Positions 11,570 through 26,300 of a stretch of 64,000 nucleotides of DNA are shown piece by piece. Origin of the DNA: Pegea sp. RAD2-039. Taxonomy: Eukaryota > Chordata > Thaliacea > Salpida > Salpidae. Every line of letters begins with the position of its first letter. Position 1 is the first letter of the stretch. The stretch lies in NCBI GenBank assembly GCA_034620365.1, contig JAQGEQ010000177.1, forward strand, positions 124,001 to 188,000. Reading direction: 5' to 3'. A program made the translations under genes and the position numbers. Below the pieces are notes generated by a model that saw only the letters and a list, made by a program, of their open reading frames with translations, made no database searches and had not been told where the DNA came from.

Positions 11570-13500
11570 GGCTTTAAGTTTTATTCATTTTATGATTTGA
11601 AGAGTTTTTTTTACAATTTTCTATCTAAATCCTAAATGTCGGCTTGATATATCACTCTAACTTTTCATTGTCAATTTAATGTTTTCCACTAAAAAGTTTC
11701 TTTTTTATATAAATAAATTTATATTTATTTGAAACAAAAATGTCATGACAGGAAAAATACTAATATAAGTTCTTAAGTTTGTTTTTTTAATTAAATTAAT
11801 ATTTTATCAATAAGAAATAATATATTCTTGTAGAACTACAATTTAAGTTTATTTAGTTTTATCAAGCATGAAAAGCAAAAAAATAGTTTAGAAATGTGAT
11901 CTCTAAGCACAAGATTTTTTGTAAAATAAACTATTCTTGTTGACAAGGGAGTTTTTAGAGCAAAGAAGGTAATGTTCTTATTTTGATTTGAACCAGTAAC
12001 GTAGCTACTACAAATGCTAATACATCAGAATACATTTATATGAAGCTACTTTAACTTTAGTTTTGAACTTATTAAAATTATTAATACTGATAAAATAGTT
12101 TAATAACTTTGATATTTACTAAAATATTTATTATTCAAAATGAAAGTTGAACATTTTCAGATTTATTTTACAGATTTTTGGCGATAATCCACTTTTTAAA
12201 GACATATTTTTTCTGAAATTATGTGGATTTTGTTTGCTAGCCAAATTCGACTTTTAAGAAGCTTATCAATCAAAATAACAAAAGAATTTCATTTCAGGCA
12301 TACGTTTAGAGAACGATAGATTTTAATGTAAGTTTTTCTAAACGAGTTCATGAAAAGTTATCAGTTTAAATTGAATAGAAGATATCCATTTTAGTTCCGC
12401 ATGAATGGTCACGGCCACTTTACGTAATTTGGGTATTAGCTAAATTTGTCAAAAATTACTTATATTTCCTGAATTTACTGAAAAAGTGTTTTTTGAGTAT
12501 GATTGATAGAAACTGAACAAAAATTTAAACTAAATTAAAGAAAAAAGGTTCGAGTGCCTACTTGCAAAAAACAACTTTTTCAAGTTAGTTTGTCGCGTTT
12601 TAGCTTACAAAGACTTTTTCAAATAATTCTTTACAAATTTATTTTTCGTTTCTTTGAATATTTAATCTTATTTTAATTTCTAAGAGAATTTAAAATAAAT
12701 CGAACAAAAGATATATAAAAAACAAGAATTGTTTGCAAATTACCCACTGCGTTAATCGTACGGCTTAGTGACAACAAAAACTTTTTTTTCTTTTGTATTT
12801 AAAAATTTTTTTATAAAATATCAATAATGATAAATGAGTGTTTGAAAATAATATTGCTAACATTTTGTATAAATACAAGAAAAAAAAAAGATTTTTCAGA
12901 AAAATTGTTTGAATAAATATTTTGAAAAATTTATTGTATTAAAGATAATAAAAATAAGAAACAGTGGAGGGTTAGACAAAATGATCAATTACATAAATGG
13001 TTTTGTATTTATCTGACATCAAGAGATGATGATGATGATGGTTAACAGAGGTTTAGATACAAATTGAAAAAAATCAAAAATTTGTGAGATGAATCATTGT
13101 TGCCAGTGCAAGACATACGTATGAATTGAAGAAAGTAAATATGTGAAGCTATAAAGAGAAATAATTGAATTTAATTGGAGAAATAAATTAATAACTGACT
13201 TAATAAATCGTTTATTTTGAAAAGAAATCTGATAAAAGATTTTTACAAAACATTTTATCGACATGGAAGATGTTAATTTTAGCTAAATTGTCATTGAATA
13301 GAAAAGTAGAAAAATAAAGGATTTAAAAAGAAGTTTTCATCATTAAAAATTTGCTATAAATAAAAATATTTCTAAAAATATTTCAAACAGAGATTGAATG
13401 AAACAGACTTGAGTTTCTATTTCAACACTACTTGTCAATAAGTTACTATTATCTCAATGTTATAAGGCTTAAAACAACCCGAAATATAAACAAATATATA
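11570..13500. other. AT-rich gap downstream of FUT8
   Basis: No exon, RNA gene or element recognised. A short GATGATGATGATGATGG run lies at about 13024-13042. The 3' UTR of FUT8 must lie in the right part, but no clear polyadenylation signal was assigned. Confidence 0.45.
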
Positions 13501-13507
13501 GATTCAA

Positions 13508-16500
13508 CTATCCAGTCAGTTCGGAAAACGTCGGATATTTGATTTTCTCATAAATTTCTGATGTTTTGTAAGATGGATACAAACCAGTTTTACCAGTTCT
13601 TTTATTAACACCTTTGGAATAACCATCCCAATGATTTCCAGCAATTCCCACAGAATCACCGACCATTAATTCAATTTCTTTATCATTAAGAGGTTTATGT
13701 TCGAATCTAGCAATTTGCTCGTGTTTAGATTGACCACCAAAGTAGTAGATGTCGTCTAAAGAATGGAATCTGTTTGCAGCATCTGGGTGTGAAGTCTGCA
13801 TCAGTTCATAAGCTAACCTGCAAACCTGTGCAAGCAAAGTTTTATTGAACTTGTTTTATGAATAAAACTTCAATTTAAACAAATGAATAAATTAAAAGTA
13901 AAATTACAAATTGGAGGAGTAATTATCAGTTAAGCAAATACTTGGCAACAAATTCAATTTCCGAAATATTTATTGAAATATTTTTCGTATACTTTGATTA
14001 TTACTAAAATCTATTTTAAAAAGAATATTTTTGAAGACTTATCAATTCCTGAATAAGCTTCAGATTAGGTTTACTGTTGTATGTCTGTTATCAAAAAAGT
14101 ATTTATATGTTTGCATTGAGCAGACTAAAACATGATGAAAACCGCAGATAAATAAATCACTCATTTAGCAATGAAATCAACATTTAAGTTATTTATTTGA
14201 AAACTTAGTTTAAATTTGACTTAGTTTTCAAATATAATGAGTTGAAATGAAAATAATTCCGAATCTACTACAAAAGTAGAAATTGTTTGAAAAAGAATTT
14301 ATAAAAAACAAACGGAAGTTCAACCGAATCTTACTTGTGATGAAAAAGTACAAACTAGATAATCGGATTTAGATAAGAAATGAATATCTTTGATAATACC
14401 CAGTAAACTGTTCTTAGTATATCGGCTGCCTAATTGAGCAGACTTTGAAATACTAACATCACCAATAAACTCATATTTTGGGTATCTGAACTCAAAAAGG
14501 AAATACGTCATTAATAGAGTAATCACAACAAATACTCAACAATTAGAAATTGATCTTACTTTTTTCTTGCTTCTGGAAGTACCAAAGGATCATCTGATGC
14601 TAAATAAACTCTTCTGGTAAAATCATCTGGAAAATGTGCGTTTTCTTTGACATATCGAAGTTCGAAAGATAAAAACCAGTCGTCAACATATTTCATATAT
14701 TCATCAATTGAATGAAATGCTGCTTCAGTTCCCACTTTATCAGTTCGTCTAACATGTACACTGAAGAAATCAACAATATCAATTGAAATATTTTGTTGAT
14801 ATGTTAGTAATATGTTTCGTTCTTTAATTATTCATATGATCTTTTCTTCATACTAAAAATATTTGAAGAAAGAAAACTTTTGCAAAGAAAATGTTCTTAA
14901 TGACTAGAATTAGATTACACAAAAACTTGTAGCGAAAATACTTTACAGGATTTGTAAATTAATCAGAACATTTAAAGTTAGGGATGCTAATTAATTGAAA
15001 AAGATTTTTTAAAGTTATTCAATTAAGAATTTAATTTGAAATTTATTAACTAATGTCTTGAAGATAGTCAGAACTTGTAAATTTGTTGAAAGTGATTTAT
15101 GCAAAAGAGTAAAGAAAAACATTATATAAAAAATGTTGAACAAAATGCAATTAAATAAGCTTATGATGAAAATAAACTTGTAATGTAGCCAATAACGTGT
15201 TTTGTAAAAGTTAATGTTTGATAAAAACATGAGAAATGTTAAACTAGAAAACTGTAATTGATGAAAATCTACAAAATGTTCCACGAAGCAAAAACTTTTA
15301 TGAAATTTTTCTTATGAATTGAACATCGCAAATAATAACACAAAAGCATTAAGCTGCAAACTTCGTTTAAAACAAATATTTAAATCTCAATTGACTAAAT
15401 GAAATATGATCTAGCAAAACTTGAAGAAATGTTTTAGGTTTAAATTAAAAACTGTCTTGAAATCAATCTTGAAAATTGTCAAGTTATTTCATCAAACTTT
15501 TTTTAATAAAAAATTTAGTTCACTTTTAAGTTTATTCAACGAATTTTCGTTTTAGCTTTAAATAGTGAATAGAATAAGAAGATATGAAAAGGTTTCCATG
15601 AATTGAATGATAAGGAAATTAGAAAAGTACTTCCAGTAGAAAGCCAGCTAGCTAACTACCTGCTTTAATTCAATTAATTATTAACTTGTAGAAAAGTTCA
15701 CAAAGTCTAAAAACATAAAATTTCGATTTTAAACAACTCACCCTACAATCGGGTTTTTAAAATTCATTTCCATCTCAGCTTTGTCCAATTCACTTTGCAG
15801 CCATGGTTGAGGACGCCATAGATGTTTTAAGAACTGTCCCACCCACCAAACGGAAGGGTTTCCATGTAAACGGATGATACGATCATATATATCAGAAGGT
15901 ATACCCAGTGGTATGTAAGGTGGTCGGTTTTTGAGACCATCTACTATTGGTAAATTGACGACAAGTGAATTATAAATTGCATTTTCACCTAAAAATCAAC
16001 AAACAAGTTCTTAGAAGCTAGTTAAGCACGCGGAGATGACGTCATTGAAGCTACTTGAGTCAAACAGAGCTTGTCACGTGACTTGACAACTTTTCAAGGT
16101 TAGTTTGTTTTTACAGTTTTTAAGTTTGAAATTGAAAGTAGAATTGTTGGAAATACTTAAAATCACAAAATACCTTTCCACGTTTCAGTTCTTCCAGAAA
16201 AATCTGTACAATTTTCACTGACAGGTAAGAAAACAGATTCCCAGCCGTCTTGACTGTATCTCCATGGCTGTGAATCTATTATGAGAGTTCTTTTGGTTCC
16301 GTAGGAAATAAAGAAGCAGTAAAGAAGGTGATGAATTTGACATCCGAAACCACATCCTTTATCCAACTTACAAACTAATCTTTTAGATGTGGAACAAGAT
16401 TTAGGGTTCTATATGAGAAAAAATACAAATGTTGTGTAAGGAGAAATGAAGTTTTAATTTGTATCTAATCTTATTTCAAACTTAAAAACATCAATTTGTT

Positions 16501-19420
16501 GTTTCACAAGTTTTCCAGCTAAATGATTTCAGTGTGACGTTATTTTATGAAACTGATTATTTATTTAAGATCTAAAAATAAATCAAAACTGAATTTTTCC
16601 CGTTTTTGATCGATTTTTTAGCTCATAATAAGATCATTCGATCACAAAATCTTTGTGTAGGCTTTAAATTGTTTTTGGGAGGCTAGCTTTTGTAAGTTTG
16701 CGATAGAACGCAAAGTAAAAGCAATTGTGGCTCGATTGTTTTGAATATTATTAAACTTTGCATAAAAATAGATGACAAAAAAGCCAGAAGACTTAAACCA
16801 ACAAGAGGCAAATTTCAAACTAAAATAAAGTAAGTTATTGAAAAGCAAATCAAACAACAAAATCCTTATTAAATATCCACTAAGCTGTTTTCTTAATAAA
16901 TTATTTGAAAGGTTACAACAGTTTGAAGGTTGTAAGACAAATAATCACTTGTATGTATCTTATTCTTTTCTGTATCAAGTTTTCTAAACTTTCTGCTTCT
17001 AATCTTCTCCAGTCATCATTTGTTGCTATTAAGTCTTCAACATCTAATAAAAGTGATCTGCAATAAAAAGAATTTTTGAATTTATTATAATCTATCAAAT
17101 CAAACAAAGTTTTTGTAAAATGAAATCAGTTTGCTGTTGAACAAGTATAAACTAGTTGTTTAACTTCATGTGAAAACATTTTGCAAAATTACTTTAACAG
17201 TGAAATTTTGTTTAAAAAACATTCATAAATAAAATTGAAGAAATTAAATAAAATATTTACAACATAATAAGAACTTTTTAAGTTAGCAACTTAGTATACT
17301 GAATAAGTTGTGTTTAAGTAAGATAAAAGAAACGAAAGTAGTTTATGTATCAAGTAGGTATTCAACAACTGTTTTTCAGTTCCAGCAGAATAATCGAATA
17401 TATGAAAGTAACAGTTGTACATTACCCGATAAACTAATCTTTCAAATTGTTATCACTACTGTATGCCTTAAAAACTAAATTATAGAAACAACAAAATATT
17501 CACACAACATTTAAAATTATGAAGATTTACAAATTCAGTTTCAATATATTTTTAGAACTGAAGTAATCAAGAGACAAATACTGTTTCTTTTATTCGCCTA
17601 CTCCTGGAGTTCTGTTGTTTGTTTTTAATCTTTTTGTAAACTTTATAAAGTACTTTTCAAATAGCAAGTATCAGAAATATTTGATTGAATTTTTAACATA
17701 AGAAACATTCTGGAAAGTAAAATGTGGTAAAGATTTGTCTTTATAAATATTTCAACAAAACAACAAAAAGATGAAAAACTATTTCTTCTTCGAAAATTCT
17801 TTGAAATCAAACTTTAAATAGTCATTAATTTAAAATAACATTTAAGAATGTGAAAGAGAATATAAATTTCTAGGAAATCTATCGCAGTCTAACTAGAATT
17901 GAAATAAGAAGTTATTCTCCTAGATTTAATTGAGATATCTAATAAATCAAACTAAAAGCTAAACAAATAAAGTTTCAAAAGCTTTATTAAATGTCACAAA
18001 CCAAACTGTGATGATAAAATGATCTAGATTAGTTAGTTTTAAGGAGAAAATCACCTTTGTTGTAATATCAGCTGTTGTTTTACTTCAGTTAACATTGATG
18101 ATGTATATTTGTGATCCTGTAAATTTGTCAGCTGCTTTTCAAGAAAGTATAACGTCTCCATCACGTTATCAGATATTTGCTTGGTTAACACCTCTTGCTC
18201 TTTTGTTGGTTCACATACACCCACTGAAAATAAACAAAAATCGAACTAATTGGATTCTATTAAGATAAATCCTAAAATGTTAGATTAGTATTTAAACTGA
18301 ACTGAATAAAACTATCTTGTTTATTCAATATTTAACTTCAAATAAATTATTAATGAAGAATAAGCCATAAGAAATTCAGTTGAATTACTATCTAAAATAT
18401 ATTTTTTGGAAGCAATAATGAAATATGAATATAACTAGATTACAATATATAAAAATGGAATTATTGATTATATTTACCTGCCCTTTGTACTGTCGTGAAT
18501 TTAGTGTCTATATTTTTGGATGTTTGAAGACATTGAAACAACTTTTGTTCCAACTCTTGGTGAGAAGATTCTTTCTTTTCACTGTACAAAAAACAAATAA
18601 AGTTTTATTAATAAATTTACATAAATCAAAAAAGGGTATTTAACATCAATCTAAAAAATAATATCAATTCTTTAGGAAATTAATTTAGAACATGTTTATC
18701 AGTGAAAAAGCAAACCAATATTTCTTTAACTTATTTTCATGCTACACTTTTAATATTCTAAATATGTTTCATAAAGACAAAAGTATATGAGAGAAATTTT
18801 AGTTAAAATTATAAATTAAATACCAACATAATATAAATTAAATCATAAAAACTAAAGTTATAAAATATGTTAACTTAATTTAAATAATCAAATTTAAATA
18901 AAAGCAAAAAGCTAAACTTTATAGTAATAAAAAAGTTAAATAATATTAATCTTTGAAAAATTCAACCAGCAAAGATTCAAATATTCATTAACTTTCTACA
19001 AAATAACTTTTATAAAATCTCTAAATTGATAAAATTTGACATTTACAAAATATATTTCACTTAAAGTGTGTTTACAAAGATATATCACAAATACTTTACT
19101 TTTGATCAGAAAGTAATGCTTCTAAATGATCATTCTTTTGTTTTAAATAATCAATTTGATTGAGTGCTTTTTTAAAACTTGATGATTCATTTTGTATACT
19201 GAAAAAGTTATTCTATTAAAAGCTACCTTCAGAAAAGTTTAAAAATCATTTGATGAAATTACTCAAAAACAAAATTATCAAAACACCAATTGTTATATAT
19301 GATTAATAAAAAACAAAAATAAAAGATATCTTACTTATAGTCAGTACTTTCATAGAAATAAATAACAACAACAATCCATATACACATTAAAACTGCAACA
19401 ATTCCTTTGATTTTTAACAT
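13508..19420 (-). CDS. FUT8: Alpha-(1,6)-fucosyltransferase (FUT8), complete, 10 exons
   Basis: Transfers fucose from GDP-fucose to the innermost GlcNAc of N-glycans (core fucosylation) in the Golgi lumen. Exons in order: 19335-19420, 19100-19198, 18478-18581, 18055-18223, 16949-17057, 16174-16408, 15742-15988, 14560-14760, 14335-14485, 13508-13825. Phases close to give 572 residues (human about 575). Residues 1-25 form a short cytoplasmic tail and a type II membrane anchor ([17 protein letters not shown]). A coiled-coil stem follows ([10 protein letters not shown], about 40-160). The catalytic region has [38 protein letters not shown] and the GDP-fucose-binding [16 protein letters not shown] (351-366; the two arginines are 354-355). 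The last exon encodes an SH3 domain with [13 protein letters not shown] and GLYPSYK (about 510-555). All key blocks are present, so the enzyme should be active. The start is the ATG directly before the membrane segment. The intron 5 donor is a weak GTGATT. Confidence 0.96.
16037..16044. promoter_or_regulatory. CRE-type palindrome TGACGTCA in a FUT8 intron
   Basis: A perfect 8-bp palindrome of the kind bound by CREB/ATF bZIP factors, inside the intron 15989-16173. It lies 29 bp from a GTCACGTGAC palindrome. Binding is inferred from the motif only. Confidence 0.4.
16073..16082. promoter_or_regulatory. E-box palindrome GTCACGTGAC in a FUT8 intron
   Basis: A perfect 10-bp palindrome with a CACGTG core (USF/MITF/Max-type bHLH-zip site), next to the TGACGTCA at 16037. 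Function inferred. Confidence 0.4.
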
Positions 19421-22400
19421 ATTTTTTAATGTTGAAAAGAATGTCCCTTAAATTAAACCTATGTAAATGAGAAAATTAACATTTAAAAAAACTTTTAATA
19501 AATATTTTCAAAAAGGTCAATACATTAGCATACACTTTGTGTGATATATTAAACATTATATTTCTATTTTCATACACAAAAATATTTAAAACTTTTGTTA
19601 AAATATATCTAAAGTTTAATCTAACTATATCAACATTAAAGAAATGTAATGAAAAGAAAGTTTTTTTAAACTGTTTACTAACTCACAAAAATTAGTCAAT
19701 CATAAAACTTAAAAACTTGTCATAACATATTTTTTGGATATAAAAAGAAATAAAAAAATTATCTAAAAATAGTCAAATACAAATTATGTTAAAAAGTAAA
19801 TAAATCAATTAGTTAGTTAGTATTATTAATTTCAAGTTTTAGTCATTTATATCATAATATTACTACAGATAAAAGAAAATTCTGTAATCATTTTCTAATT
19901 TAACCCATATTAAACTAATTTTAATTCATTTAACAAATATCTACAAAAACTTAGTATTTTTAGAAACAAATCAAACATTTTCATTTATTATCAAATTTAA
20001 AAAATAAATAAACAATTTGTTAACTGACAAAATAGGTTAAATACAATAAAAAAATGAAATATAAAAATGTTAGTATAATAAGTCGTTAAATGAACACTTG
20101 CAAATGGAAAAAATAAAAATGCCACACTGTGATAAAAAAATAAATAAAAATTTAATTCAACACTTCTTAAATTTATTTTTTAATGTCATATAATCCTTAA
20201 ATAATGAGCATAAAACCTCATGGTGTAGGACTACTTAACTGTAGTGAAGCACATGACTAAACAAAAGCATAACAACAGCATTGACCAATGCCAATGTGTT
20301 ACAAGTTTGAAATGAGAAAGTTTTACTATGGTATTTGAGTTGTCGAAAGTGGTCATATATTTTAAAGGTTTTCTGATTTTTAAAGTAGCTTAAATTATAT
20401 CACAGTTAAAAAAGTAGGGAACTATTTTCTAAATATATTCATCTAGAAACATTTTCTTAATATTTCAAACAAAAAAAGTTAAATACTGTTTTCCTATCGG
20501 AAAAAACAACTTTAAGACTAAATTATTACCTTAGTATTTTTTATTTAAAAAGTATTTATAAGTATATGTAAAAAAAACTATCGCATAGAGGCTTTTATTA
20601 CTTTTTTAAAGTTTATATTCTTATCTCTTTATTTAATAAGAAGATGACTGAATAGCTACACTATAACTTCAGTCTAAACTATCTGCTTTTGAGGTACTTA
20701 CCAATATTAATAATTATTAATCATTTCATTTTTAAAAGATAATGTTTGCTATATTTGCCTTATAGTTAAAACTTATTAATGTTTTGATTCTATTAGAGTT
20801 CATGATAAAGTTTTTAGTTTTTTCGACAAGTTTGATTTTGATATTTAATTTTCTTGGCCAGTCATGCCTATTTATGTTATCAAACTTTTATAGGTTTACT
20901 TTTAAACTGTAATAAAGCTATTACGTATTTAATTATTTGGCTAATCTTTTATAAGTATTTAGACAACAAATAGAAAAATTTATTGAGTAGATAAACTGTA
21001 AGAAGTATCAGAAAAAATATAGGTAGGTATTAGTCAAGGAAAAAAAGTTAAAGAATATATAAAGAAGAACGAGGCATTCTTATGTTAGTAAACAAATTTC
21101 AAATTTAAATAATAAAGTGAAATAGAATGAAACTAATTATTTTAATAAAAATATTTCCAACTTCACAAATAAGTTTTAGGATATAGTTCAGTCAAAGTCG
21201 GTTTAACTTAAAAACTATTTTAGTTTAAAGTTTTAGTATGATTATATCTTGCACTGCGGCATCATAGACTTTTCTAGCTGAATTTTATTTCAGACTTTCT
21301 GCTTGATCATACTAATTTATGATCTAAAAACTAAGCTTGCTACATTCCTTGTGAGAAGCACAAACTTTTGCGATGCTTTCCAATGAAGTTTTTAAGATAA
21401 CATATGAATTGACGAGTTGTTAGTGTCTTTGACTACTAATAGTACGATCTGTACTGTCATTAGCAGAAATGTTTATTTTGATTAATCTAGCTTTGATATT
21501 CAATTTGGTGTTCTACATAACGGTTTAACTTTAAGTATTGCCAAGAAGTATATAGTTGAGAGTGTAAAAAGTTTAAGTTTTAAATGAGCTCACACTAAAG
21601 CATTTCATTTAAACGAATGTTCATACTAAGACAAAAATTTCACCAGAGAATTCTATTTTGTACAAAATAAAGAAAGAAAAATGAAGTAATCTTAGCACTA
21701 CGACTTTCCTTCTACTCGAAAATAATTTTCTAAATGTTCGAATAAAGCTGAAATTTATTTGTATTGATAAAAAATTAAGCAGAAACAGATGACGTGACAG
21801 CTTTATGAAAATTGAAACTTTAGAAAACTTTGTTAAATTCGTTCAGACGATTTTTTGAAAATTGCAAATGCAAGTCTTTAAATTTTCATTTTAATTAAAG
21901 CTAAAGATCAGAAAGTTATTAGTTTTTTTATAATATTTAGTCGACAGTTTAGAAATAGATAATCCTAAAATTCAGTTTGTAAAATAGCTTTGAAAAAATT
22001 CCAAATTTAAACACCCAAAATCAAGCTAATTAGCTTGAAGTATAACTCTTATGTCAGTTAGTAGCTGCTAATTTTAAAATACTTTTAATCAAATAGATTT
22101 ATTAAAGTTAGTTTTATTATATATTCACTATTTAAAAAGTATTTAGATCTTTATAGCTTTATAGGTTATTCAACTAGAAAATGTTTTCTGAGCCGGTTTA
22201 TTAACATTTACGAAACTCTCTTTTCTTTCTTACTAAAAACTTGTATTTCATTTATCACTTCAATCTGACTGTAATATTATAAATTCTTTATGACGAACCA
22301 TCTTTGTTTCTCAATTTACTTGCCAATAAATGCTATATAAAGAATTTGTTTTTAATAGCCGTAAAATAAGCCTTTTTAAGTTCTTGCCAAATTTAACTAG

Positions 22401-23100
22401 ATTTGCTCTTCTTAAACTATTGCAATAAAACTTATTTTACGGTTATTTTAAGAGCTACAATTTATATAAGTATTGAATGACCAATAGAACAATTTCAAGA
22501 TACTTTTTTCAGTATTTTTTCTTTGAAATTCAAATTTTAGAAAAATATTGCTTGACAGTTAAATCAATAACTTTTGTAAAAATTTTCAAAATAAGCTGTC
22601 AAAAAAATAATAATTTTATGATCAACTTGAAAGCAAACAAAATTCGAGGAATTGATTTATAAAAATAAAGTATGTTAAGAAAAGAAATTTCTGTATAAAC
22701 AAATAGAAAATAATTTTTAGATGTAAATATCATTTTATATTTTAGAAAAAATATTTCTGAAATAGATCCTGAATACTGTTTTTTTAAATATCTTAAATAT
22801 TTTTGTATATTTTATTACCCTTAGATAGCTGAAAATAATATCTTTTATCAAATTAAATATAATTTACAAATGAATATTTTGAAACATAATATTTTATAAT
22901 ATTTTAAATCATTTTGAGGGTTGTGAAGTAAAATTTTGGGTCTCGAAGTTTCAACTTCAAGTTTCTAAATTGAATCAAGTAAGGAATGATTAAAAAATTG
23001 TAAATTTCAAAATTCTTTTTGATTCTAAAGTTGATTTTTTTTAATGTTAATCCAATTAAATAAAACACGTTTTAACTTTGCCTTATTTTTTGACAAGCTT
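19421..23100. other. AT-rich gap between FUT8 (5' side) and CPSF2 (3' side)
   Basis: Very AT-rich, with short random open frames only. It should contain the FUT8 promoter and 5' UTR at its left edge. A CATTTACATAG acceptor-like site lies a few tens of bases before the FUT8 ATG, so an untranslated first exon or trans-splice site is possible. No other feature is seen. Confidence 0.45.
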
Positions 23101-23164
23101 TACAATTTATTAGAAAATTAACTTTCATATTTACAAAAATACTTAGTTATTTTAATTAAAATAG

Positions 23165-23170
23165 TTTATT
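23165..23170 (-). terminator. Candidate polyadenylation signal of CPSF2
   Basis: AATAAA on the minus strand, about 145 nt downstream of the CPSF2 stop. A second AATAAA lies at 23106-23111. Choice between them not possible from sequence. Confidence 0.45.
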
Positions 23171-23313
23171 AACGGAACAAAAGTGAAACTTTTAAACTGA
23201 TGTCGGCGACAATAAAATACTCGAATATTAATTTACAAACAACAATATGTAGAAGAAGATTTTTATGAAAAATCTGAAGTCAAACAAAAATAAGTTGGTT
23301 TTGGTTTAGCTAA

Positions 23314-26300
23314 TTAGATGATTGCATACTCCTCAAACAAAAGTGATTTAATCTTGAAGTAATCATCACTAAGACATCCTTCAATCTCCATTACTCCTTC
23401 ATTATTCTAAAACAAATTTGATTAAATCATTTTCGATCAGAATTTTCTTCACTAACTCTTTTGATGGCGACTGTGCTGTTACAAACAAGTATTCCTCCAA
23501 TAAATTCACATTGAACACCATTATCTGTCAGCACTTTTTTGAATTCTGATAAAAGGACTTTGTTGATGAAACAGGTTTTATGGGCAGGGGTCTGAAAAAG
23601 ATGTAATATTAGACGAGTAATCGCTTGCAGTATACATATTGGTTGTTGTGATTGAATTTTGGTCATTTCAACTTACCTCATCTTGAGAGATCACCTGCAG
23701 CGAAGGAGTCAAGTTAACGTAATCATAATCAGCTGAAGATTTATCAGCATCTGAAGATCAAGATTAATCAATTTGGGATCAAATTAAAAGATTACAAAAA
23801 CCTTTTTTAAGCTGTTGCTTCGGTTCATCAATTTCCATTTCCTCCTCACATCCTTCAGACACAGATTTAGAGCGAAAAAAATCAATTTTCGATTGTTCAA
23901 TCTGATAAAAAATGACGTCACAAAGCGGCGATTACGTCACGACTAATAAACCTGTTGTTCAGATAAAACTTTGGCGTTGTCACGAACTGAATAATCAACA
24001 ACAGCATCAATCCAACAGACTTCAGTATCTCGAACAGAAGCAAACTTAAACGAATTCATCAACGAGTCAGTCATTCGTACCTGGAAATCACTCAACCATG
24101 ACTAAACAACCAATCACAGTAGAGTATTGACCTGATAAATGTAACGTTCCTTGGTGATATCAACAACTTGATTAACGACTGGAGTATGAATTGCTGTCAC
24201 TGGTTTCGAGCTTTTTTTCACTCCTTGATTAATTGCTAAGTCAATTGATTCAGCAAATTTATGAGTCGTTTTTGTGTCTGAGCGGATGAGGATCAATTCT
24301 CGTGGATGGAGTCTTTCAACGATCTTTAACATGGAAGATCCGTCACTTCTTCCTTCAAAGTCGATGTATGTCACAAGACATTTAATCTCCAAATTGTGAG
24401 TCTCGATGACAGATTTTGTTGGCAGTTTATCAGTGATAACTGAAATAAAAAAAGATCAGTTGAAGATTTAAGGAGGTTTACAATCTTACCTGGTTGTTCT
24501 TCATCTTTTGGTTGATCTATGATTGAAAAGACTCCTTCTTCAGTTGGATTGATTTCAGTGATTCGGAAATCTTCGGGACTTTAATTGAAAAATTTTGTGA
24601 ATTTTTTTATTTTAATTATTGGAAGATTATTTGTTTGATAGATGACATGCTGCCGTTTGCATCCTCGAAAATCAACTAAAACTCACTTAATCATCTCTCC
24701 ATAATCATCCCACCTGATGCGAGATTCTGTGTACGGAAACATCAAACAATTCTTCTTAGCTTGCTTAAAAAATCCCGAATTTTTCTTAGTGAGCTGTAAT
24801 GTATCATTTGAAGTTGTTCTCTTATAAAACTGAAATATAAACCTCATTATTTTCACTCGCAAATGTGTCCATTTCAATTTCATCTTTTTCGTTTCCACTT
24901 TCATCACTTGACTCATCAAATTCACTGAAATTACAAATAATTGAATGAAAGTTTACATCAACCAATCAGATATAACCTTCGTTTTTGTTGCTGCTTTTCA
25001 CTCGACTTTTCTTTTTCATATCTAATTAGCTCTTCACCGTAAATAGGAACTTGTCTGGAAATCTAAAATTAAAAGATATTGGATTTACAACTAACCAATC
25101 AGAGAAAAGATACTTTTAGAGTGATATGAGAAAGATTAGGATTATCAATCAAAGTCCTCGCAAGAGTTCCTTTCGAAGTCCTGTTGGTGAGAATCACTGT
25201 GTTTCGGGGATCAGAACACCATTGAGCAAAAAGTCTTCTGGAAAATCCGGATTCCATATCAACAGAGCTTGCAAGGACACACTAGAAAAGAATCTTTATC
25301 ATGTAACAATTTTTATTGTTGACTTTTTCATCTTCATATTTATTTATGAAAATAGATTTATCTTACTCGGGGCTGAGGTATTTTTGCCAAGTCAGTCAGA
25401 TTGTGACAGATCTTAAGATGTTTAAACTGGAAAGGATTGCTATCTCTTCCTTCTAGCATCTTTGCTATGTGATCGCACATCCATTCAACCTGAAATAATA
25501 AATTTCAAATAAAAATTTCTCAAATTTCAAAACTTTTATTTCATTTGAAAATTAAGATCCAGATTAATTAACTTTCGAGTTTTGAAGGCATTTTAAGAGC
25601 TTAAGTAGCTTCTGAGTTCATTATGGTTGCAATTTAAACCATTTTCCAGGAAATCTTTTTCAACTAGATAATTAATCCTTCAATTTAGCTGATTGAAGAA
25701 ATTATTCAAAGCTTGTTTCTGTAGTTGGTGAATAAAGTTCATCAAAAGTGATTTAAACAAGAAGAAAGTTTGAATAAAAAAGTCGAATGTAAGTTAATTA
25801 AAGTCTACCTCTTCAAATCCTTAACTGATTAAAATTGTAACTAAAATAAATAAATTTTGTTCAAGTTGACCACAATGTAACAACTGACAATCGAAAAGTT
25901 ATTCGGTGCCCAGCTGCTGTATTAAAATCAAATTAAAAAAGGGGTGGGTAGGCATATGTTGAAGCAGCTGGTTATGGTTAGAACTGAACTAAAATGGCTT
26001 TTTCATAAAAGGGAATTTGATTAAGTTAATTTTGCCAATTAAATAATTTAATTATGAGGTTTTCGTCAAATTAACAGACAAAAAAGTTGTATAAAAATCC
26101 AGAGAGAAATGTGAGTATTCTATAAAATGTTTAAATTACCAACTAAACATTTTGAAACTACAGAAATGTAACACAAAATATTCTGAATGATCGATGCTTA
26201 ATAAAAGAATATATTTTCTTCTTTTTCATTATCAATTATTAAACATAACTCCTAAAATAGAAAAAAAACAGATATGTTGTAAACGCACAAAGTCAGCAGA

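Noticed and set aside
25126..25416. 96-codon plus-strand frame
   Set aside because: It is the antisense of CPSF2 exons 9-10, whose minus-strand reading gives clear family protein with GT/AG boundaries.
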